DNA from: Euwallacea fornicatus | Taxonomy: Eukaryota; Arthropoda; Insecta; Coleoptera; Curculionidae | DNA: 64,000 nucleotides | Direction: 5' to 3' | Assembly (NCBI RefSeq): GCF_040115645.1 | Contig: NC_089565.1 | Span: 434,001-498,000 of the forward strand | Shown: positions 34,226 to 45,100 of the stretch, in pieces | Numbering within the stretch: position 1 is the first letter of the stretch | Layout of the letters: the number at the start of each line of letters is the position of its first letter | Translations under genes and position numbers: made by a program | The notes under the pieces: model-generated | The model's input: the letters and a program-made list of their open reading frames with translations, nothing else | Told to the model about the DNA's origin: nothing | Database searches by the model: none

Positions 34226-35294
34226 CCCTAGAATACTAATGTATCGTAAATTTTACGACGCTCGGTTTTCTTAGTCCGAATTCGTAAGGTTCCGTTTGAT
34301 CCTGTGTCGCCTACTTATCAGTACCTTCCTGATTATTGCGAAGCTAAACGTCGATGAAACGGTATCTTGCTGGCTAATTGTTTCATGCGTCTAATAGTGT
34401 GAGCGTCGTAAAATTTACGAGTGATTAGTATTTGCGTAAAATATTTACGAAAAGACAAAAATTAGTATAATCCCACCCGAAATGCTTGAACTTGCAAAAA
34501 GAAAGCCTCAATCCTCAATGTTTTGTTTTGACAAAAGTAAAACTTTATTGTCGTATATGCCTAAAAAAAATAAGCTAGTATTACTGCTTTCCACTATGCA
34601 CGAAGGGGCAGAAATTTCGGAAATAAATAATAAACCAATAATAATCTTGAATTATAATGAGACAAAGTCCGGTGTGGACACATTTGATCAAATGTGTTCA
34701 AACATGTCTTGTAGCAGGAAAACTAGACGGTGGCCACTACGCATTTTTTACGGAATGGTAAACACAACCTGTGTCAATTCGTATGTATTATATTGTTGTA
34801 ACAATTTGAAAAATGGTGAAAAACCCCTTCGTCGATATCAATTTATGATTCACCTAGCTCACCAGCTTGCCAGGCCTTGGATGGAACATCGACTAAGTGG
34901 TACAACTTTACGCCGCAAACTTCGACAAACTATTCAAGAAATCCTCAAAATCGAAAAAAGATTTGACAACGCCACTCAAGTAGAAGGCAAACGTACCTTA
35001 TGTTACTATTGTCCCAGCAGGTTAAGGCGAATGACGACCATTTACTGCACTCATTGCAAACATGCTATGTGCGGCGAACACCGCGGGAAATCTTGCACGG
35101 AATGCTTACAGGATTAAAAGTGATTAAACACCAAACATGAAATTATATTCCTTAGGGACCAAAGAGTATAGGTTAACTTTTGTTTCAATTTAAAAAAATT
35201 TTTTTTTATGAGTTTTTCGTATTTCTAGGAAAAGTCGTAAAATTTACGACACATTAGTATTAACGTGTGATAAAATCACATTAGTATTCTAGGG
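34226..35294 (+). mobile_element. Internally deleted piggyBac element
   Basis: 1069 bp between TTAA duplicates (34222-34225, 35295-35298). The ends CCCTAGAATACTAATGT and ATTAGTATTCTAGGG are inverted repeats. Three near-palindromic CGTAAAATTTACG motifs lie at about 34244, 34408 and 35228, typical subterminal repeats. The 5' two thirds of the transposase gene is missing. Confidence 0.93.
34482..35117 (+). CDS. piggyBac transposase C-terminal fragment, open frame
   Basis: 211 codons, uninterrupted, from ATG 34482. It begins at the end of the catalytic core, contains the KSGVDTFDQMCSNMSCSRKT signature with the last catalytic Asp and the RRWPLRIFYGM helix, and ends with the Cys-rich DNA-binding module (CYYCPSRLRR, CTHCKHAMCGEH, CTEC), the C-terminal zinc domain of piggyBac transposases. 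The earlier catalytic Asp residues are absent, so it cannot transpose DNA. It could still bind piggyBac ends if translated; that is inference. The ATG may be an internal Met of the parental frame. Confidence 0.85.
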   Translation: MLELAKRKPQSSMFCFDKSKTLLSYMPKKNKLVLLLSTMHEGAEISEINNKPIIILNYNETKSGVDTFDQMCSNMSCSRKTRRWPLRIFYGMVNTTCVNSYVLYCCNNLKNGEKPLRRYQFMIHLAHQLARPWMEHRLSGTTLRRKLRQTIQEILKIEKRFDNATQVEGKRTLCYYCPSRLRRMTTIYCTHCKHAMCGEHRGKSCTECLQD

Positions 35295-36294
35295 TTAATG
35301 ACGAAGCTACATTTACTACTAACGGGATAGTTTCCTCACAGAATTGTAGATTTTGGTGTCGCCAAAATCCACGCTAGATTATTAATTGTAAAAGTCAATA
35401 TTCCCAAAAACGTAAATGTTTAGTGCAGAATAATCCTCGACAAAATTATCGGTCTATTTTTTCTTGAAGGAAATATGAATTCTGCAAGTTTTATACAACT
35501 ATTAAAAAATTAATTAATCGATACGATTGATGATCTTCCACTATTACACGCACATAACATGTATTTTCAACTTGATGGAAGTCCTATTCATAACGCGAGA
35601 ATTGTTCGGGAATGGTTGAATACAAACTTTCCTAACCAATGGATTGGGCGGAATAGTCCATTAATACAATGGCCACCCAGATCGCCCGATCTGACCCCAT
35701 TAGTTTTTTTTTTGTGGGGTATTCTTGGGCACAAAGTATATGAAAACCACCTCGGAAATAGAGAAGAACTGTGCATAAGGGTGAGACGCGCCTGTGAAGA
35801 CATAACTCCCCTATCTCTTAGGAAAGTAATGCGGAATACTAGAAGAAGATACGAGAAATGTATCCAGTTGAACGGTGGCTTAATCAAAGCAAACGTTTTT
35901 TAAAATCAAATAAATATCTTTTTGTCATAATTTTTTCCACATTAAATGATTGAATATTTTACAGGGATTTCCTGCGCTAAAGTGGATCAAATTTAATTAT
36001 TCAATAACTTTTTTATTAATCAATATTTTTCAACGAAATTTGAGATACAACCATTTTGAAATATTTTAAAGATATTATTATAGTTAAGTTTAAAATAAAA
36101 AAATCTTTAATGTCTTTTTTTGAATTTTCGGCATGAAAAAGAAGCAAAGTGGGCCTTGGATTTTAAGTGAGCACAACACGAACTTCTCACAAACTAGTTT
36201 TTGATGCTTTACAACATATAAAAAAAATAATCATAATCGAACCACAAATAAAAATTTTACAGGGGTGTCCCGTTCTTATCTGGGTCACACTGTA

Positions 36295-37645
36295 TATAAA
36301 GATTTATCAAAAAACTATTGAAAATATTAACAATAGAATTGAATGGGAGCAAAAATGGTTGACAATTAAAAGTTCGGAATTTTGTTTATTTATGTACTAT
36401 TTACTGAATACTCATCGGAAGAAGAATTGCTATGTTTCGTTTACGTCATTGTCAGTTACCAGTGTCTGTTGCACTAAAAATGGGTCGCGGAAAAGCTATT
36501 AATGCCTAATTAAGACAACTTATAATAAAGAAATATTATACGGGAACAAGAGTCATCCAAATTGCCAGTGAACTGGATTTATCAAAATCTACTGATAGTA
36601 ATATTTCAAAGCACTATCGAGAAACCAGTAGCATCACAATTAAAGGTTAAAGTACCGGAAGGCCACGAATTGTAATAAATGCTAACCAAAGAACGCTTGT
36701 AAGAGCTTGTAAAAATGGTCGAAGAGCAGTAAGAGCATTGTAGAACGCCAAAGCAGGTTTGAATGTATCTAGGGAATGTTGTAGGAAGTGAATTCATAAA
36801 TCTGGATTAGGTTTTTACAGGGTACAATTTAAATTATCGTTAAATTAAGCTAGAGCATTTTAGGCAAAAGAGAAACCATTGCTTAGTGAAAAGCAAAAAA
36901 GAGCAACTCACTTGGGTTAAAACAAAAGTCAATTGGACTGTAGAAGACTGGTCGAAAGTCATTTTTAGCGATGTGTCCTGTTTTGATGTATGTATTGGTG
37001 ATTTTCGGAAAAGGATCATTAGATCGAAAAAAGAAGCGTCCCACAAGGACAAATATAAAAAGGATAGTAAAATTTCCACTGCGCGTTAAGATATGGGGCT
37101 GCATGTTGCATGTCAGCAAAGGGCGTGGGAAGGTATCAAGTAGTAAATGGCACCGTCAATGCCATAAAATATCAGGAAATTCTTCAATATGAACCCCTTC
37201 CTACCATAGCATACGAATTTCCGAATCGAGGGTTTATCTTTCACCAGGATAGTGCGTCGTGCCATCTGGATAAATCGATGAAAAGTTGGTTCGGGAACAA
37301 CAATTTTAATGTATTATCTTGGCAGTCAAGCAGTCCTGACCTGAATGTCATAGAATTTTTGTGGCACAAAATGAAACAAATTTTAAGGGACCATTCTAAA
37401 CGAACAGCAAAGGATTTAAAGAGAAAAAACGCAGAAATTTGGGACTTTTTTCCAGTAGATACATGCCAAAACTTGGTAAATTCTATGCCGGCTAGGATAA
37501 AGGCAGTAATAAAGGCAAAAGGCGATGTAACACCTTGTTAATTAAATAATTTTTCCCGTTATTTGAACATTTAGTTGTCAACCATTTTTGCTCACGTTCA
37601 TTTCTATTGTTAATATTTTCAATAGTTTCTTGTTAAACCTTTAAA
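36295..37645 (+). mobile_element. Tc1-like element abutting both neighbours
   Basis: 1351 bp. The left end tataaagatttatcaaaaaa and the right end, complement tttaaaggtttaacaagaaa, pair and continue through actattgaaaatattaacaa and a caaaaatggttgacaa segment. TA 36293-36294 and TA 37646-37647 are shared with the elements on either side. Confidence 0.8.
36480..37541 (+). pseudogene. Tc1 DD34E transposase pseudogene
   Basis: ATG 36480 starts a decayed helix-turn-helix (TRVIQIASELDLSKST, then STGRPRIVINANQRTLVR). The core has KVNWTVEDWSKVIFSDVSCF (first Asp), KIWGCMSAKGVG after a shift, FIFHQDSASCHLDKSMKSW (second Asp) and SPDLNVIEFLW (Glu, 34 residues later). It ends NSMPARIKAVIKAKGDVTPC. Several stops and shifts in the first half inactivate it; the second half is open (37110-37541). 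Confidence 0.88.
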
Positions 37646-37647
37646 TA

Positions 37648-39670
37648 CAGGGTGTCCTCGAATTACGTGGCCAAAATAATACCGCAGATTGTTTGAGTGA
37701 AAATAAGTCGATTTAACTAAACTTCCCTCAGTCCAAAAGTTGATAATTATGGAGCTACAGGGTGTTAAAGTTGAAAAAAAAATCACATTTTCTTTAATAT
37801 CTTTCGATTTCTTTGAGTTAATTTCACGAAATTTCATATTTGAGGGTGTTTTAGGATACGAAATTCAAATTTATTAACGATTTAGTTGTTTCTTCTAGGG
37901 GGCGCCACAAGCGACCATTAGGACACATTTAAATCTCTGTAACTTTTTCGTGCCACGGTGTATATTATTTTGGTATTTAAAAACCTTTTTCCCTACCTTT
38001 TATACTTAGAAAAGGTATACTTTATTGACGTCGCTAGAAGCAACGGTTTTGGAGAAAAACGCATAATTCTAATGCGCTGCATATTTGCGTTGGCGCTTTT
38101 AAGTAAATAACTCAGTTGGCTGTTTTTAATTGACATTTTAACACTTGAATTTGTTTCTCAAATGTCAGTTTTTCTTGTCAGTTTCGCTTCTTGTTCCTGT
38201 AAATATCCATAAGTATGGCCAATAAATTCACTTATTCTGAAATGGTGGATATGCTGTTAGTTTATGGACTTTGCCGTTGTAATAGTCAAAAAAGTGTACG
38301 AGTTTACAAGGAAAAATATCCTTTCCGTAGAATTCCAAATCGGAAAACTTTTGTTAATATTGAAAGAATCGAAAATCCAAATTTTAGTAAGAAAATTTTG
38401 TTCGCAGATGAAGCTGTTTTTACTAGATACGGTATTTTTAATATGCATAATGAACATGTTTATGCTTATGAAAATCCTCACGAGACAACAGTGACTCATT
38501 ATCAGCATCGATTTAAAGTAAATGTCTGGGCTGGAATAGTAGATCATTTTATTGTTGGTCCCTTTGTAATGCCAGATACGCTGAATGGTGATAACTACTT
38601 GAACTTTTTAGTACAAACTCTACCTATCTTATTAGAAGATTTGCCTTTACTCCTTCGTCGTGATCTGTGGTTTATGCATGATGGCGCACCTCCTCATTTT
38701 ACTTTAAATGTAAGGCAACATTTAAATGAGGAATACCCACAACGTTGGATTGGAAGAGGAGGTGATGCACCTGTGAATTGGCCGGCTCAATCACCAGACT
38801 TGACACCCTGTGATTTTTTTTATGGAGTGCCTTGAAATCAAAAGTTTATGCATCTCCAGTTCATACGCGACAAGAATTGGAGGCAAGAATGATTCATGAA
38901 GTGGAATTATTGAAGAATACCCCTGAAATATTGTTTAGAGTACAATGTAATTTCTTAAAAAGGATGAACTTATGCATACAGGAAAATGGTAAACACTTTG
39001 AACATTTGTTATGATAGCAGATTAAATGAAAAAAAATTAAACCAACAATTTACATAAGTTAATTTAATTAATTAGTAAGTGTTATTCTCGCTTGTTGTTG
39101 TTTCTTTGTTAATTATTATTTTTGTTTTCTATTTAATAATATCTGATTTTGAAAACTTATTGTTATACCTTTACTAATAATTATTTTTGAAAAACTTAAT
39201 TTTTTTTTACGGAAAATAATTTTAAGGTAATTTGCATGCATCATCAGGCTTAGATGCATTTTTCTCCAAAACCGTTGCTTCTAGCGACGTCAATAAAGTA
39301 TACCTTTTCTAAGTATAAAAGGTAGGGAAAAAGGTTTTTAAATACCAAAATAATATACACCGTGGCACGAAAAAGTTACAGAGATTTAAATGTGTCCTAA
39401 TGGTCGCTTGTGGCGCCCCCTAGAAGAAACAACTAAATCGTTAATAAATTTGAATTTCGTATCCTAAAACACCCTCAAATATGAAATTTCGTGAAATTAA
39501 CTCAAAGAAATCGAAAGATATTAAAGAAAATGTGATTTTTTTTTCAACTTTAACACCCTGTAGCTCCATAATTATCAACTTTTGGACTGAGGGAAGTTTA
39601 GTTAAATCGACTTATTTTCACTCAAACAATCTGCGGTATTATTTTGGCCACGTAATTCGAGGACACCCTG
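37648..39670 (+). mobile_element. Mariner element with ~415-bp near-perfect inverted arms
   Basis: 2023 bp, TA-flanked. The end cagggtgtcctcgaattacg and its complement head arms 37648-38064 and 39258-39670 that I find almost identical on inspection, down to the ggtatactttattgacgtcg segment. This is the youngest-looking mariner in the array, but its transposase is shortened. Confidence 0.92.
38215..39014 (+). pseudogene. DD41D-type transposase, internal deletion and T-run frameshift
   Basis: ATG 38215 (MANKFTYSEMVDMLLVYGLC) begins the first helix-turn-helix. After KTFVNIERIENPNFSKKILF the usual second helix-turn-helix and linker, roughly 100 residues, are missing, without loss of frame. The core keeps FADEAVFTRYG, WFMHDGAPPHF and SPDLTPCDFF; the last two Asp are 43 residues apart by count, two more than in related copies here. 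One T too few in the run at about 38814-38821 sends the frame to an early stop; the rest (LKSKVYASPVHTRQELEARM) continues in the next frame to 39014. Otherwise there are no stops. Confidence 0.9.
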
Positions 39671-39872
39671 TAGATAGGTAAGTCGAAATAAATGTTTTTG
39701 TCGGAAATTATAGGCATTTTAATATCAAGAATATATTTGTCCAAACATATAGTTATTAGGGCTCGTATATCAGAAATTGTATTTTGTTTATAGCTTAAGA
39801 CAGTTGTTATCAACAATCAGTTGGAATACCAACATTTATCGCAACGCAAAGTAATTTTTTCTAATAACAAAA

Positions 39873-40734
39873 ATGTCGAGTTGTGTGCCAAATAAACTAC
39901 ATTTGCGGGAGGCTTCGCTTCTTTGCTTTAATTTGAAAAAAAAATACAGCTGAAGCACGTCATTTGCTTGAGGAGGCCTACGATCAACATGCACCATCGA
40001 AAACTACTTGTGAAGATTGGTTTAAGTGCTTCAGAAGTGGCGATTTCGACATCGACGACAAGAAACGCTCCGGAAGACCAAAATCAATTGAAGACGCAGG
40101 TCTGTAAGCGTTATTGGATGAAGACGATACGCAAACACAAGATTAACTTGCGAAAGCATTAAACATGACCTGCCAAGGTATTTCCAAATGTTTGCATGCT
40201 CTGCGAAAAATTCAAAAAGAGGGAAAATGGGTGCCGCATGAATTGACTGAGAGATAGATGGAAAATCGGAGAACCACTCCCGAAATTTTGCTTTTACGGC
40301 ATAAAAGAAAGCTTCCTGCACCAAATTGTTACTGGAGACGAGAAATGGATATATTTTGAGAACCCATATATTGTTCGAGAAACGGCCAGAATGGAACACG
40401 GGACACGAACGAGTGATATTGTAGTACGACAACGCTCGAAGCCGTTGCACTTCTATCGTCCAGGACACCATCAAAACGTTGAAATGGGATCTGCTACCGC
40501 AGCCGCCATATTCGTCAGACCTGGCACCTTCTGATATTCACTTGTTCCGATCGATAGCCCATGGCTGGGCAAGGAGGCTACACTTGGGCAATTTCGAGGA
40601 AGTGCAAAATTGGTTGGACGAATGGTTTCAGTCTAAAGACACATCATTTTATCGTTGAGGTATTTATGTATTGCCAGAGATATGGCAAAAATGTGTAGAT
40701 AGAGAAGGACAATACTTTGAATAAACCATTTTTT
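39873..40734 (+). pseudogene. Classical mariner transposase pseudogene
   Basis: ATG 39873 (MSSCVPNKLHLREASLLCF) and the following HLLEEAYDQHAPSKTTCEDW, FRSGDFDIDDKKRSGRPKS and GKWVPHELTER match a canonical DD34D mariner of the SETMAR-related type. A frameshift in the A run near 39945 and many later stops and shifts follow. The terminal KCVDREGQYFE precedes TAA 40732-40734. Unlike its neighbours it has the short classical mariner protein. I did not identify the element's terminal repeats. Confidence 0.85.
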
Positions 40735-40784
40735 GTGTTTCTCTTAATATTTTCCATGTTTCATTGATCAAAAAAACCTCGCGC

Positions 40785-41481
40785 ACCTGGTATGTGGGAG
40801 TTCTAGCAAAGGAACTTTACTATGTAAAATTTTTCGATAATTTTGGTCAATACTGTATTTGCATAGACATATTAAAAGAAAATCTAAAATTAAGTGTTAA
40901 AAGTTTTGGTATTGGAGGGTCATTTGTCTTCCAATACAACAATGAGTCTAAACATTGAAGGCGCAAAGCCGAAGAGTGGCTACATCATAATACGCGTAGA
41001 CAACTTAAAACTCTATTCCACATCACTAGACATTAACTTTGTTGAACATTTGTAAGTTAAGGGGAAGACTGAAGAAAAAGACAATAAAAAATAAATCACA
41101 ACTTAAAGAAGCATTCCAATATGAATTGCAAAATATTGAGCCTGATGTCACTGAAAAGTTGGTTTCAGTGACGATCAATCACCTACGAGAAGTGATTAGA
41201 AACAAGGGAGGTCCAACAGATCATTGATTTAATGAATGTAATTAATAATAATATCGCAATTATTGAGAGATCAAGTGTACACAGACTTTTTTGGTTCATA
41301 AAAATGAATTGTTTACGAATTTTTATCATAAATTTTTATATTTTTTTACAAAAAGCTGTACTTATGTACTTTTTGTTAAAATTTTGTAAAACCGCAAAAT
41401 CCTATGGTAATTATGGTCCTAATCTATTATTTAATGTAGTAAAATAAATTAAGAGCATTGTGTACTCAGACTTTTTTACTA
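40785..41481 (+). pseudogene. Tc1 transposase C-terminal remnant with IR/DR right arm
   Basis: Fragments: GVLAKELYYVKFFDNFGQYC, FVFQYNNESKH (the DNDPKH region, mutated), EEWLHHNTRRQLKT and, in another frame, KNKSQLKEAFQYELQ up to VIRNKGGPTDH at 41227. The repeats gtgtacacagactttttt near 41275 and gtgtactcagactttttt near 41459 are the paired direct repeats of a Tc1 right arm. Confidence 0.75.
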
Positions 41482-41489
41482 ACTACATA

Positions 41490-41719
41490 CAGGGTGTCTG
41501 GAAATAACATTGAAATATTTTAAGACATTATTCCAGAGGTTAAAACAATTAAAAAAATTGAAAATATTGCGAAAAAAAACATATTCAGAGGTCCTCCTTT
41601 AAGGGTTCTAGCTCCTTTAAGAAATATTTTTTGGGATATGTTTATAAGAACTTTTTTTTATTATTTTAACTTCTAGGATCACCTCCTAAAATATTTCAAC
41701 GTTATTTCCGGACACCCTG
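41490..41719. mobile_element. 230-bp MITE (cagggtgtctggaaataaca)
   Basis: TA-flanked. The ends cagggtgtctggaaataaca and tgttatttccggacaccctg (with one mismatch) continue as inverted repeats through ttgaaatattttaag. It has no coding capacity. Confidence 0.85.
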
Positions 41720-42197
41720 TATAAGTTAAAGAAAAATGAAAAGCATTTCGCTCTATTTGAGATTTAGATTTGAAATCAACAACGTACAGGTCACTTTGTC
41801 ATCCGGCTTTTTTCCCAAGGATATATTAAATCAGAATCCAGAATATTTCCTGCATATTCTGTGTCAAAGAAACTTCCAGATAAAGTCTCTTTGATGTTAC
41901 CTACTCTATTACAACTAAACTGAACTAACCTGTTCCTAAAGTTTATCGAGTATCAATCGAATAACCTTCTCCATTAGTCACTTATGCCTTGCTTGTACAC
42001 AGATATTTTTTAAATCATCGTCAACCACTTTAAAACATTGCAAAACAACACTCTAAAACATTGCAACACTAATAGTTTCCTCCAAATAATGTTTGACGTC
42101 ACATACTACTAAAAAATTACAGTCACCTGACACTTCCCGACAATGTCGCAGTATATGTCACAGTTTGGGAGTGCATATTGAGCGTGGATGGAAAGGT
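41720..42197. other. LBR 3'-flanking sequence
   Basis: AT-rich. No gene seen. It probably includes the LBR 3' UTR on the minus strand. Confidence 0.4.
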
Positions 42198-45100
42198 TTA
42201 AAACACTTTGGGTACCAGAAGATACCGTACTCGATTACAGTAGCGGTCCCATGAGACTCCGTATTTTTGTTTGCAGTATCCATTGTCTTCATGAGCGCGA
42301 TGTATAAGGAATAAAATGTTGATATATTGTAAAATAACTGCCGGGGTGCATAAAACAAAAGGAATTGTAACCAGCTCGCATAAAATATCGCCCAGGTAGT
42401 TCGGATGTCTTACAAAGCCCCAAAGTCCTGATGTTAGCAACTTCTTGCCTTGATTGGTGGGGATGGTTTCGAGTTCTGAAAAAGAAAGTGTAATTGATTT
42501 AATTCAGGTTTTTACAGTTAGATAAATAGGTCTTTAGAGAGCATCCAAGATAATAATGTCCAGCATGGGGATTTTGCAAGCAATGGATATAGACCTGGTT
42601 AAATAGAAAAAAAGTTACGCAGCTTAAGGAGTAGCCTTATGGTGCAAAGAAATCTACAAAATTATTTTTGGTTTCTCTGCAATTTGGAAAAAAGTACTTT
42701 ATTACCGAGTTGTGTCAAGAGGTAAAAATTAAAAGCACATTTCCATTGCACTTTTTAATAATCTTCGAAATTGTTGGTTCAGTTTAATCCTGTTAGTTTC
42801 TGTTTTACATTAAAAAGAAAATTTAGTTTTCAATAGGCACACTTATCACCGTTAATACTACTGGTACCAATAAGACTCGAATGAGAATATCCGGATCAGT
42901 TATAAAATCTATCTAAAGAATCCAACCAAATCTAATAAAGTGGAAATGGTGCTCCTAACACGCATTCACTCATAATACAATTGTACAATGGCAGGCTTTA
43001 AAAATGTTGTCCAATGATCTAATGAAATTAGTTATCTCGCTTTCTGTGCAACAGATGGCCCATAACAACATTTTACCTCCGGCCACCTTTACTGCCAGTC
43101 ATAAGCTCTCAAAATCGTCTACAGGGTACTCATCCACCAATTTAATTACTTAACATCAAAGTGCAGTTTCGGCAAACATGTCTACTTATGCCCCCATTTA
43201 TTAAAAATGCCGTCGTTGGTTGGATTTTAAATATTTTCGATATTTGATCTACCTTTGGTGTAAAGAGGGGAAAAATGATTTTAAATCCGTTTTCTCTAGT
43301 GTTATTAAAACCTGGCAAGCCAAAAAGTAAGAATTTATTAATGTCCCATCAAGAAATCCGAAATCAAACATCTCTTTAACGAGTATTTTAGCAAATGTCG
43401 AAACGGATGAGAAAAGGTTCACTTACTCTGCACATTGATTATGGATGAAATTACCGAAAATCGCCCCAATAAGTTTTGCGTTTCAGTGTTTTACCACTTG
43501 TTGAAATGTTCTTTGGTTTTCAACCTTTTACTACAGGATTGGACCACAACATTGGTTGCCGTTAAGCTGAAAAATGTGCTTTACCCTCTTCAGAATTTAT
43601 TGAAAAATATGCAGAGAACAAAAATTCGCAATGGTTAGCAGGATTCTCCAAATTTGCTACTTGAACTCACACAGCGTTTTATTATGTGGAATATACAGGG
43701 TGTTTCCTAAGTACGGTACACAACTTCGGGAGCGTATTCTACAGCTAAAATAAAGGTAATTATGTTATATAAACTATATCCCAAAAATGCTTCGATGCGT
43801 AGATACAGACAGTATTAATAGAACAGCAAAAACTGGACGTCCAAAGATTATTAATAATCAACATAAACGGTTCATTCTTCTAGAAATAAGAAAAAATTCC
43901 AAAACTACAGCAACACAAATTGCTAAAGATTTAAACAAATTTTTACATCTGACATGCAGTGCTAAATGTGTTCGAACAGTTTTAGGAAAACACAATTATA
44001 ATGCTTTAAATATCCCCAAAAAGCTGTTTATATCCAAAATTAATAAAGCCAAAAGGTTGAACTATGTTCAGGAATATCAAGTCTGAGTTCAGAACTTTTG
44101 GGACCATGTCATACCTGGCGACGAAAGTAAGTTCAATACGCACGGATTAAATATTAAACAAAAGGTTTGATATAAATAAACCAAATTCAGAGTTGAAAAT
44201 AAAAATTTATCTACAACTATTAAACACAGAGAAGGGAGCGCTACGGTGTGGGGCTGTGTGTCGGCTAATTTGATATTTGTCGATACAATAATTGAAGTTT
44301 AAGTATATTGGAATATTTTAAAGCCAAATCTCCTGAGTTGTTCTGAAAATTTGGATCTCAACAGATCGTTTACTTTTACGCATGACAACGACCCAAAATA
44401 TACTGTGTTTTTAACAGGGCGGTGACAGCAATATTAAAAGTACATTTCCCCACCTGTCCTAATCATCGGACTTAAGTTTTATAGAAAATTTATAGGAAGA
44501 ATTTGAGCATAGAATTAGATTGTACTCTATAATAATAAAGAGGGCCTAAAAAAGAATATTACTACAAGAGTGGAATCAAACACCGCCAACAGTGACTAAA
44601 AATCTAGTAAATAGAATACCTCGTAGGTTGCAATTGATCATCAGAGTCAAAGTAAACCCGACAAAATAGTAGTTGTTTCATTTCTATTAAATTATTATAG
44701 TTAATAATTTTTCGTTTTAAAATCGTACGGAGACTGTATTGTGATAAAATTCGTTAGGGTTTGATATTTTTGACACATACGATTGAAAAAAATATATTTA
44801 TTGCATAATTTTTGACGTAATGCTAGTTTACTCGCTCTGTAAAACTAAATTATATACAAGGTGTCCCAGAAATAAGTACCATAATTTCAACAGGTAACAG
44901 AACTCATCAATAGTAATAACTTTTGTCAAATAAGTTTTTTTTTGTTACATTTATTTTCGGTTTTTTTTACCTATTAAAACCACACCATGGCACTGCTTAT
45001 GAATTAAAAAAAATCCAAATACACACTGAATATTTTATTGATGTTTCCTTATCGTAAAGTTTTTTTACTAACCGTGAGTCAAGCTCGATGCACCGCAAGG

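Larger units (their letters stand above)
33753..35903 (+). pseudogene. DD41D-type mariner transposase split by piggyBac
   Basis: The N-terminal part (33753-34225) has two helix-turn-helix motifs (VREVTRIFNIKYPNRRPITK, YATLRTASLHLNVPRENTRR) and the EEGDQNRRLEFCLW linker. Coding resumes exactly after the TTAA duplicate at 35299 with DEATFTTNG (first Asp). After several stops and a shift the end reads MYFQLDGSPIHNARIVREWL (second Asp) and RSPDLTPLVFFLWG, where Val replaces the last catalytic Asp, 42 residues away by count. It is inactive independently of the insertion. Confidence 0.88.
33351..36292 (+). mobile_element. DD41D-type mariner carrying a piggyBac insertion
   Basis: The ends cagtgtgacccagataagag and its complement at 36273-36292 head long inverted arms (about 330 bp: left to about 33680, right from about 35960). 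TA lies on both sides. The piggyBac copy at 34226-35294 sits inside its transposase. Confidence 0.9.
33232..39749. mobile_element. Hairpin MITE split at its centre by three abutting elements
   Basis: The left half 33232-33348 (tatgttcggacaaacatatt, gatattaaag, gatttaccta) is the inverted copy of the right half 39673-39749 (gataggtaagtcgaaataaa, atatcaagaa, ccaaacata). Together they form a roughly 200-bp foldback MITE. Its central palindromic TA now holds three complete elements in line (33351-36292, 36295-37645, 37648-39670), each separated by exactly one TA. Confidence 0.75.

Noticed and set aside
37619..37837. Frame repeated at 39481-39681
   Set aside because: Both are readings of the inverted arms of one mariner, not a gene.
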